DNA from: an uncultured Prochlorococcus sp. | Lineage (GTDB): Bacteria; Cyanobacteriota; Cyanobacteriia; PCC-6307; Cyanobiaceae | NCBI GenBank assembly: GCA_902572675.1 | Contig: CACGGY010000059.1 | Span: 1-5,347, forward strand | DNA: 5,347 nt | Direction: 5' to 3' | Shown here: positions 1 to 5,347 of the stretch, in pieces | Numbering within the stretch: position 1 is the stretch's first letter | Layout of the letters: each line of letters begins with the position of its first letter | The notes under the pieces: model-generated | Told to the model about the DNA's origin: nothing | What the model saw: the letters and a program-made list of their open reading frames with translations, nothing else | Databases searched by the model: none | Translations under genes and position numbers: made by a program

Positions 1-443
1 TTGTTGACCTAATAAGAAATGATTTAAGTAAAGTTTGCGAAACAGGCAGTATTATGGTGCCAGAAGTATTAAAACTTGAAAGTTTCTTAAAAGTTCATCA
101 TCTAACTTCAGTAATCAGAGGCAAATTAAAAAAAGACAAGAACTGGATTGATTTACTAAAAGCTTGTTGGCCTGGAGGCTCTATAACTGGAGCACCTAAA
201 TTAAGATCATGCCAGAGACTTTTTGAATTAGAAGAATGTGAACGCGGACCATACTGTGGCTCATTTTTGAAGCTTGACTGGAATGGAGAGTTTGACAGCA
301 ATATATTAATAAGATCATTTTTAATTAAAGACAAAAAAATCAATATATATGCTGGTTGCGGAATAGTTATTGACTCTAATCCTGAAGAAGAAACTGATGA
401 ACTAATGTGGAAAATTTTACCATTAATTGATTCACTAAAATGA
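1..443 (+). CDS. pabB: Aminodeoxychorismate synthase component I (PabB-type chorismate-binding enzyme), 3' part only
   Basis: This is the C-terminal 146 codons of a chorismate-utilising enzyme. The frame is open from base 3 and the 5' end lies outside the window. The ATG at 54 is internal, because the family motif VDLIRNDLSKVC is already being read at bases 3-38. Other family signatures are the VHHLTS segment, PGGSITGAPK (fragment residues 57-66, bases 171-200) and the C-terminal GCGIVIDSNPEEE segment, whose acidic residues help bind Mg in this fold. The known reaction is amination of chorismate to 4-amino-4-deoxychorismate, using ammonia from a PabA glutaminase. The lysine of the PIKGT motif that separates PabB from TrpE lies upstream and cannot be seen. 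The PabB call therefore rests on the PGGSITGAPK wording and on the overlapping pabC-like gene. Anthranilate or isochorismate synthase are the alternatives. The gene ends in an ATGA overlap with the next gene, so the two are very probably cotranscribed and translationally coupled. Confidence 0.85.
   Translation, partial: VDLIRNDLSKVCETGSIMVPEVLKLESFLKVHHLTSVIRGKLKKDKNWIDLLKACWPGGSITGAPKLRSCQRLFELEECERGPYCGSFLKLDWNGEFDSNILIRSFLIKDKKINIYAGCGIVIDSNPEEETDELMWKILPLIDSLK
440..443 (+). other. ATGA start/stop overlap coupling pabB and pabC
   Basis: The pabC start ATG and the pabB stop TGA share bases in ATGA. No purine-rich ribosome-binding sequence precedes the ATG, so a ribosome ending pabB probably re-initiates here. 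This would keep synthase and lyase output matched. Confidence 0.7.
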
Positions 444-1267
444 TTGAAACATTAGGCTGGCACAAGGATCAATGGTTAGATATTGATAGAATATTTATTG
501 CTGCGAATAATAGAGGATTAAAATTTGCTGATGGTATATTTGAAACCATATTAATAAAGGAAAACAAACCTATTCTTTTTGATGAACATCTAAAAAGGTT
601 AGAAAAAAGTAGCAAAATTTTAAATATTAATCTAAAAATAAATAAATTAATTTTGAAACAACTTATCCATGATGGAGTTAGAAAGTTATCGCTTAAGAAT
701 GATCAATTTGCTTCAGTAAGAATAAACTATAGTCGAGGAACTAATGAAGGTCGAACACTAAAAATTGATAGCACTTCAGATACAAAAAATTTAGATAATT
801 TATGGCTTGAGTTCTATAGAATCAAACCAAATTTTAATCCGATAAGCGTTTTGATTAGTCAAACGGAAAAAATAAATCAATTCAGTCTTATAAGTAAATG
901 CAAAACATTTGCATATAATCAGGCAATACAAGTTTTGACAGAAGCTAATGAAAAATCATTTGATGATTCTATCTTATTAAATACGTCAGGTGAACTTTGT
1001 TGTGGAAGTACATTTAATCTTCTAATTAAAAGAAATAATCAATGGATAACTCCTAGAAAAGAGAGCGGCTGTTTAGAGGGGATTATGGTTTCTAAAGCTT
1101 TAAAATTGAAAATTGTAAAAGAAAAATTAATTCCTCCTGAATTTCAAAGCGATGACGTAATAGTTGCAATTAATAGCTTATCTTGCAGACAAATTAATCA
1201 AGTTAATGATTTAAAGCTTAAAACCAAATTCGATCCAATTTATTTTTGGGATTTATTATATAGCTGA
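440..1267 (+). CDS. pabC: Aminodeoxychorismate lyase-like PLP enzyme (class IV aminotransferase fold)
   Basis: A 275-residue protein of normal length for fold-type IV PLP enzymes. The N-terminal ADGIFETI (residues 30-37) is the usual first motif, followed by the LFDEHLKRL helix. K155 in SKCKTFAYN is the likely Schiff-base lysine. E185 in SGELCCGSTFN is the likely PLP ring-nitrogen contact. TPRKESGCLEGIM (about 214-226) is the phosphate-binding segment. In the PabC role it would cleave 4-amino-4-deoxychorismate to p-aminobenzoate and pyruvate in the cytosol for folate synthesis. Branched-chain or D-amino-acid aminotransferases share this fold, so sequence alone does not settle the substrate. 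The 4-base ATGA overlap with the pabB-like gene is the strongest argument for PabC. There is no Shine-Dalgarno sequence before the ATG, which fits translational coupling. The 3' end overlaps the convergent cobA gene by 28 bases. Confidence 0.82.
   Translation: MIETLGWHKDQWLDIDRIFIAANNRGLKFADGIFETILIKENKPILFDEHLKRLEKSSKILNINLKINKLILKQLIHDGVRKLSLKNDQFASVRINYSRGTNEGRTLKIDSTSDTKNLDNLWLEFYRIKPNFNPISVLISQTEKINQFSLISKCKTFAYNQAIQVLTEANEKSFDDSILLNTSGELCCGSTFNLLIKRNNQWITPRKESGCLEGIMVSKALKLKIVKEKLIPPEFQSDDVIVAINSLSCRQINQVNDLKLKTKFDPIYFWDLLYS
1240..1267. other. Tail-to-tail overlap of pabC and cobA coding ends
   Basis: The pabC stop (TGA, 1265-1267) lies inside cobA, and the cobA stop (TAA on the minus strand, 1242-1240) lies inside pabC. 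All 28 bases are coding on both strands. No hairpin followed by a T-run is visible at this junction, so both transcripts must run into the opposite gene before ending. Confidence 0.9.
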
Positions 1268-2055
1268 ACTTGATTAATATCTGGTAAATAGACATCAGAT
1301 ACTTTAGTTATATTATTTTTAACTTTAAATTCAACAATTTTTCCAATAATGATAATTGATGGGGCTAAAAATTCTTTATCTTTGATTTTATGTGGGAGAT
1401 TATCTAATTTCTCGATAAAACATTTTTGATTTTTCAAAGTAGCTTCCTGGATTACAGCGCATTTTGTATCCTTACATAAGCCGCCTAAAATTAATTCCTC
1501 TACAATAAATTCAATATTTTTAATGCCCATAAAAATAACTAAGCTATCTGATGATTTAGCTAAATCTCTCCAATTGACACTCTTTTTATCCTTATCAACA
1601 TGCTCATGCCCAGTTACGAAAGTTACAGAACTCGCAGCATCTCTATGAGTAAGTGGAATACCAAAATATGTAGGAGCAGCTATACCAGAAGTAATGCCAG
1701 GCACTATTTCAACTGAAACTCCATTTTTTTCTAAAAACGATACTTCTTCACCACCCCTAGAAAAGACAAATGGATCTCCTCCTTTAAGCCTTACAACATT
1801 TTTGCCTTCTTTTGCCAATTTCAGAATAAGAGCATTAGTTTCAGCCTGAGGCACAGAACACTTCCCAGCTCTTTTGCCTACATGGAAAATTTCTGTATTT
1901 TTTCCTGCCTCTTTTGTTATTTCATCCGGGATTAAAGCGTCATGAACTAATGCATCACAATTTTTTATTAGGCGCAGAGCTTTTAGAGTTAAAAGCTCAG
2001 GATCACCAGGACCTGCTCCAACTAAATAAACAATGCCGGGCACAATATTCTTCAT
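1240..2055 (-). CDS. cobA: Uroporphyrinogen-III C-methyltransferase (SUMT)
   Basis: A 271-residue SAM-dependent tetrapyrrole methylase. It adds methyl groups at C2 and C7 of uroporphyrinogen III to give precorrin-2, the branch point to siroheme and cobalamin. Visible motifs in order are YLVGAGPGDPELLTLKA (residues 10-26, SAM-binding GxGPGD loop), VVRLKGGDPFVFSRGGEE (87-104), VPGITSGIAAP (118-128), GIPLTHR (132-138), SVTFVTGH (143-150), MGIKN (166-170) and APSIIIIGKIVEF (231-243). The length fits a stand-alone SUMT; there is no fused CysG-type dehydrogenase/ferrochelatase domain and no HemD fusion. I chose the ATG at 2055. A TTG two codons further upstream (2061) is also in frame, but neither start has a Shine-Dalgarno sequence. 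About 27 residues follow the conserved core, and the last nine codons lie antisense to the end of pabC. The gene stands alone on this strand, with the transporter gene diverging from it. Confidence 0.95.
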   Translation of the reverse strand: MKNIVPGIVYLVGAGPGDPELLTLKALRLIKNCDALVHDALIPDEITKEAGKNTEIFHVGKRAGKCSVPQAETNALILKLAKEGKNVVRLKGGDPFVFSRGGEEVSFLEKNGVSVEIVPGITSGIAAPTYFGIPLTHRDAASSVTFVTGHEHVDKDKKSVNWRDLAKSSDSLVIFMGIKNIEFIVEELILGGLCKDTKCAVIQEATLKNQKCFIEKLDNLPHKIKDKEFLAPSIIIIGKIVEFKVKNNITKVSDVYLPDINQVQLYNKSQK

Positions 2056-2085
2056 TAACAAGTATGGTAGTAAAAGTTAATCGCA
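2056..2085. promoter_or_regulatory. Short divergent intergenic region between cobA and the transporter gene
   Basis: Thirty bases separate the two opposing start codons (45 if the transporter starts at GTG 2101). This is too little for two separate full promoters, so promoter elements must overlap or extend into the opposing coding regions. Weak -10-like candidates are TATGGT at 2063-2068 and TATTCT at 2046-2051 on the plus strand, and TTTAAT on the minus strand (bases 2120-2115), which would give cobA a leader of about 50 bases. No convincing -35 boxes or operator palindrome are seen. The placement is inferred from geometry more than from motif strength. Confidence 0.4.
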
Positions 2086-3369
2086 ATGAAGGTAAATATT
2101 GTGAAAGAAAGTTTATTAAAACCAAATAAAAAATTTACTCTTCTGAGTGCGTTTATCACTCTTCTAAATGATCGTTTAAGTGAAAGTATACTGTTACCCA
2201 TATTACCCTCTTTTGTTTTACTTTTTGACTCTAAAGCAAGTACATATGGTTTATTATCATGCACTTACCAATTAGCGCAATTTACAGCTTCTCCTTTTAT
2301 AGGACTTATGAGTGATAAATATGGAAGGAGACCTGTCACTCTTTTTTGTATTACTGGTTCAGTAATAGGAATATCAATATTATCTTTTACAGTTCTTTTT
2401 AATTGGTCAAATTCAATAGCCTCTATCCCGTTATTTTTATTATTTTTAGCGAGACTAATAGACGGTTTAAGTGGGGGGACTGCAGCTACTGCAACGACAA
2501 TTCTTGCAGATGTTTCAAGCCCTGAAAAAAGAGCAAAAACATTTGGTCTTATTGGTGTAGCTTTTGGTTTAAGTTTTTTCTTAGGTAATATTTTTGTTGT
2601 AATTTTTGCAAGAAATACAAATAATAATTTTATTATTCCAGTTTTGATAGCTTCAATCATTCCAATTATAAATTTTCTCCTTGTATTTTTTTACTTACCT
2701 GAAACCAAGCCTAATAGTAACTCAAATAAATCAAAAACTATTTTAAAAAACCCTTTAAAATCTCTATTTACAGTTTTCAAAGAAGAAAAGATTAAAAAAT
2801 TATCATTAGCTTTTTTTATTTACTTCATTGCTTTTACAGGATTAACCAATATACTTATATTTTTCCTTCAAGAATCTTTAAACTGGACGACCAAAGCATC
2901 AAGTGGAACTCTTGTTGTAGTAGGGATCATTGCAATTGTGGTTCAGGGAGGATTGATTGGGCCTCTGGTAAAGCAATTTGGCGAAATGCGATTAACACTT
3001 ATCGGATCAGGCTTTATTCTTGTGGCATGTGTTCTATTAATAACTGCTCCAAAAGAAAATGCGACAATTAATATTTATTCAGCTGTATCATTTTTAGCCG
3101 TCGGGGCGGGGTTAATTACACCAACCTTGAGAGCACTTATATCAAAAAAATTAGATGTTGATAAACAGGGATCAATTCTAAGTAACCTTCAGGGTCTACA
3201 GAGTCTTGGAGGGGTTTTAGGAATAGCGATGGCTGGCAGAGTTTATGATAGCTTTGGCCCTAAATCACCTTTTATAGCTGGTTCCATTATCTTAATTTTC
3301 ATGATATACCTTATTGCAGAGGGGGAAAATAATAATTCTTTTAATAATCGAAACTCCAAAGTATTTTAA
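2086..3369 (+). CDS. Major facilitator superfamily transporter, TetA/multidrug-efflux-like
   Basis: A 427-residue very hydrophobic protein with about 12 predicted membrane helices in two halves, split by a lysine-rich cytoplasmic loop (about residues 206-240). MFS motif A is clear as GLMSDKYGRRP (73-83) between helices 2 and 3. LARLIDGLSGG (121-131) is the helix-4 motif B region with its arginine. LPET (204-207) after helix 6 is typical of TetA-like transporters. D29 in helix 1, before the LPILP segment, fits the TetA pattern, with R30 and E33 adding unusual charge there. In helix 5 the antiporter motif C is degenerate: FLGN at 165-168 where drug/H+ antiporters normally have GP followed by GG. 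The substrate is unknown; proton-coupled export of a small molecule is the family-level guess. The start is uncertain: ATG 2086 is given, but GTG 2101, five codons in, has a well-placed GAAGG upstream. The stop overlaps the ppk start by one base. Confidence 0.88.
   Translation: MKVNIVKESLLKPNKKFTLLSAFITLLNDRLSESILLPILPSFVLLFDSKASTYGLLSCTYQLAQFTASPFIGLMSDKYGRRPVTLFCITGSVIGISILSFTVLFNWSNSIASIPLFLLFLARLIDGLSGGTAATATTILADVSSPEKRAKTFGLIGVAFGLSFFLGNIFVVIFARNTNNNFIIPVLIASIIPIINFLLVFFYLPETKPNSNSNKSKTILKNPLKSLFTVFKEEKIKKLSLAFFIYFIAFTGLTNILIFFLQESLNWTTKASSGTLVVVGIIAIVVQGGLIGPLVKQFGEMRLTLIGSGFILVACVLLITAPKENATINIYSAVSFLAVGAGLITPTLRALISKKLDVDKQGSILSNLQGLQSLGGVLGIAMAGRVYDSFGPKSPFIAGSIILIFMIYLIAEGENNNSFNNRNSKVF
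2088..2092 (+). promoter_or_regulatory. Possible ribosome-binding site for an alternative GTG start of the transporter
   Basis: GAAGG lies 8 bases before the in-frame GTG at 2101, a good Shine-Dalgarno match and spacing. It overlaps the first codon of the longer ATG 2086 reading. The shorter start would remove five residues (MKVNI) before the first membrane helix and would leave all motifs intact. Confidence 0.35.
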
Positions 3370-3371
3370 TG
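3367..3371 (+). other. TAATG stop/start overlap coupling the transporter and ppk
   Basis: The transporter stop TAA and the ppk start ATG share one base. No ribosome-binding sequence lies in the 20 bases upstream, so translation of ppk probably depends on re-initiation after the transporter. The two genes very likely share a transcript. Confidence 0.65.
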
Positions 3372-5347
3372 AAAAGCCAAGCTGATGTTTTTATTAATAG
3401 AGAATTAAGTTGGATTGAATTCAATAAAAGAGTACTCCTAACTGGTATGGAAAAGGATTATAAAATCCTTGATAGATTAAAATTTTGTTCAATTTTTAGC
3501 AATAATCTTGATGAATTTTTTATGGTAAGAGTGGCTTCATTAAAAGCTCAAGTGGAAGCAGGTATTACTAAAAAAAGTATTGATGGACTTACCCCTAAAG
3601 AGCAATTAACAAAAATCAATAAAGAAGTAAAAAATTTAACTACTCTTCAAGAAAACTATGTAAATAATGAATTAAAAAATGAATTAAAAAAAGAAGGTGT
3701 AATTTTAAAAGAATATGAGGATTTAAATGAAAATCAAAAAAATTGGTGTGACAACTACTTTACTTCATCAGTATTTCCACTACTAACTCCATTAGTTGTT
3801 GATCCAGCACATCCATTCCCATTTATAAGTAATTTGAGTCTAAACTTAGCAGCTTTAATAAAAGATGGGGTAGATTCTAAAAATCAGTTTGTCAGAGTAA
3901 AAATACCAACAAAAAATATAAATCGATTTATACAAATTCCTAATGAAATTATTCAAGATAGTGATGAAAGTGCTTTCTATTTCATAAGTGTTGAAGATTT
4001 AATTGGGAACAATATAAATACTTTATTTAACGGAATGGAATGCATAAATTACTCTTTTTTTAGAGTAACAAGAGATGCAGATTTAGAACTAAAAGAACTT
4101 GAAGCTGATGATCTTCTTTTAGCAGTCGAACAAAGTTTGCAAAAGCGAAGATTAGGTGGAGATGTTGTTAGATTAGAAGTGGAGTCGAATATGCCAGAAA
4201 ATATTCTAAAATTACTTATTGAAAGTATCTCAATACAAAAAGAATATATTTACTTTTGCAAAAGTTTATTAGCCCTTGACGATTTAAATCAACTAACAAA
4301 AATTAATAGAGATGATTTAAAAGAAAATCTACTTATTGGGAAAACTCACCCACAATTAAAAAATTTAGATTTACCTTCAAACAAAAACTTGAATTCTATT
4401 TTCAAGATTCTTAGAAAACAAAATATCCTCCTTCATCATCCATATGACTTATTTAAAACTTCAGTTGAAGAATTCATAAATAGAGCTGCTGATGATCCAC
4501 TCGTTATGGCTATAAAAATAACTTTATATAGAGTCTCAAAAGATTCGCCTATTATCGCGGCGTTAATGAGAGCTGCAGAAAACGGAAAAGAAGTAATGAC
4601 TCTTGTTGAACTAAAAGCAAGATTTGATGAAGATAATAATATTCAATGGGCAAAACAACTTGAACAGGCAGGGGTTCATGTTGTATATGGAATAATAGGT
4701 TTTAAAACCCATACAAAAATAACTTTAATAGTTAGAAAAGAAAAAGGTCATTTAAGAAATTATTTTCATATTGGAACTGGAAATTATAATTCCAATACTT
4801 CGAGGTTTTATACTGATTTAGGATTTCTTTCAACAGACCCAGATATTGCGTCAGATTTAATCGAATTATTTAATTACTTATCAGGTTTTTCTAAACAAAA
4901 ATCTTACCAAAAATTATTAGTATCGCCATCATCTTTGAGAGAGAAATTTATATTTCTAATAAAAAGAGAAATCCTGCATGCAAAGCAAGGCAAACAAGCA
5001 AAAATAATCGCAAAAATGAACTCTCTAGTAGACCCAGAAATAATTCAACTGCTTTATGTAGCTTCTCAAGCAGGAGTAAAAATTAATCTCATTATTCGAG
5101 GCATTTGCTGCTTATATCCAAAAAGAAAAAATCTTAGTGAAAATATTGAGGTCATTAGCATTATTGGACATTTTCTTGAACACTCCAGAATTTTTTGGTT
5201 TTGCAACGATAATAATAATGAGGTTTTTATAGGGAGCGCAGATTGGATGAGAAGAAATCTTGATAGACGAATAGAAGCTGTTACTCCCATAGAAGATTCA
5301 GAACTAAAATCACAACTTCTATTACTTTTGCAAACTTACATTAATGA
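3369..5347 (+). CDS. ppk: Polyphosphate kinase 1, 3' end beyond the window
   Basis: PPK1 reversibly transfers the ATP gamma-phosphate onto a growing polyphosphate chain, storing phosphate and energy. The frame reads uninterrupted for 659 codons to the edge of the window; roughly 40 residues should be missing compared with the usual family length. FINRELSWIEFNKRVL (8-23) and NNLDEFF (from N45) mark the N-terminal domain with its ATP-contacting Asn. The head domain has DPAHPFPFISNL (about 145-156) and is followed by LLHHPYDLF (354-362). R388 (TLYR) and R418 (KARFDE) match the E. coli Mg-binding R375 and R405. H448 in FKTHTK, a phospholipase-D-like HxK motif, matches the autophosphorylated H435. 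H467 in HIGTGNYN matches H454, and H605 in HFLEH matches H592. The constant 13-residue offset supports the alignment, which is from memory. The enzyme should be active. The ATG overlaps the transporter stop as TAATG with no Shine-Dalgarno sequence, so coupling is likely. No promoter or Pho box of its own was recognised. Confidence 0.97.
   Translation, partial: MKSQADVFINRELSWIEFNKRVLLTGMEKDYKILDRLKFCSIFSNNLDEFFMVRVASLKAQVEAGITKKSIDGLTPKEQLTKINKEVKNLTTLQENYVNNELKNELKKEGVILKEYEDLNENQKNWCDNYFTSSVFPLLTPLVVDPAHPFPFISNLSLNLAALIKDGVDSKNQFVRVKIPTKNINRFIQIPNEIIQDSDESAFYFISVEDLIGNNINTLFNGMECINYSFFRVTRDADLELKELEADDLLLAVEQSLQKRRLGGDVVRLEVESNMPENILKLLIESISIQKEYIYFCKSLLALDDLNQLTKINRDDLKENLLIGKTHPQLKNLDLPSNKNLNSIFKILRKQNILLHHPYDLFKTSVEEFINRAADDPLVMAIKITLYRVSKDSPIIAALMRAAENGKEVMTLVELKARFDEDNNIQWAKQLEQAGVHVVYGIIGFKTHTKITLIVRKEKGHLRNYFHIGTGNYNSNTSRFYTDLGFLSTDPDIASDLIELFNYLSGFSKQKSYQKLLVSPSSLREKFIFLIKREILHAKQGKQAKIIAKMNSLVDPEIIQLLYVASQAGVKINLIIRGICCLYPKRKNLSENIEVISIIGHFLEHSRIFWFCNDNNNEVFIGSADWMRRNLDRRIEAVTPIEDSELKSQLLLLLQTYIN
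3666..3689 (+). repeat. Perfect 12-base tandem duplication inside ppk
   Basis: The unit AATGAATTAAAA occurs twice in a row and in frame, encoding NELK-NELK at ppk residues 100-107. It lies near the junction of the N-terminal and head domains, in a lysine/glutamate-rich helical stretch. It is probably a small slippage duplication tolerated on the surface. It may also account for part of the 13-residue excess over E. coli PPK1 that is seen further downstream. Confidence 0.6.

Noticed and set aside
54..56. ATG as the start of the first gene
   Set aside because: The conserved chorismate-enzyme motif VDLIRNDLSKVC is encoded in the same frame upstream of it, so the gene enters the window from the left.
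98..343. Minus-strand open frame opposite pabB
   Set aside because: It lies fully antisense to conserved PabB motifs and shows no recognisable domain; it is a shadow frame.
2059..2061. TTG as the cobA start
   Set aside because: It adds only two residues, has no ribosome-binding site, and an ATG lies two codons downstream; the ATG is preferred.
1914..2129. Plus-strand open frame across the cobA 5' end and the transporter start
   Set aside because: It is antisense to the conserved SAM-binding region of cobA and has no family features.
2473..2478. Run of six G in the transporter as a phase-variation tract
   Set aside because: It encodes the conserved GG after motif B, is short, and the frame is intact; there is no sign of variation.
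2055..2660. Two minus-strand open frames opposite the transporter
   Set aside because: They mirror the membrane-helix and motif A/B coding of the plus strand; their proline- and lysine-rich translations have no recognisable features.
3291..3317. CTTA-type direct repeats upstream of ppk as a Pho box
   Set aside because: The two CTTA copies are 19 bases apart instead of the roughly 11-base periodicity of cyanobacterial Pho boxes, and the flanking bases do not match.
5066..5290. Minus-strand open frame opposite the end of ppk
   Set aside because: It is antisense to the H605 (FLEH) catalytic region of ppk; it is a shadow frame.
5342..5347. TAATGA at the right edge as a ppk stop
   Set aside because: In the ppk frame these bases read ATT-AAT-GA, so the stop triplets are out of frame and the gene continues.

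Overview
The window looks like ordinary chromosomal DNA from a very AT-rich marine picocyanobacterium. Prochlorococcus of a low-GC (high-light) type is the best guess. The reasons are the strong A/T bias at third codon positions, the tightly packed and partly overlapping genes, the near absence of Shine-Dalgarno sequences, and protein sequences that resemble cyanobacterial versions of these families. The taxonomic call is inference from pattern, not from a search.

Five genes fill essentially the whole window, and no gap exceeds 30 bases. At the left edge, the 3' part of a chorismate-binding synthase of the PabB type overlaps by 4 bases a class IV PLP enzyme of the PabC type. Together they would convert chorismate through aminodeoxychorismate to p-aminobenzoate for folate synthesis. 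Facing them, and overlapping pabC tail to tail by 28 bases, is cobA on the minus strand. It encodes uroporphyrinogen-III C-methyltransferase, which feeds siroheme and cobalamin synthesis. Only about 30 bases separate the cobA start from a divergently transcribed major facilitator transporter of TetA-like layout. The transporter stop overlaps by one base (TAATG) the start of ppk, polyphosphate kinase 1. ppk runs off the right edge with all visible catalytic residues intact.

The transcription units are therefore pabB-pabC (+), cobA (-) and transporter-ppk (+). No RNA genes, insertion sequences, CRISPR arrays, phage genes or pseudogenes were seen. I found no evidence of a previously undescribed system. 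The points worth a second look are the overlapping and divergent gene arrangement, the degenerate antiporter motif in the transporter, and the coupling of that transporter to ppk.
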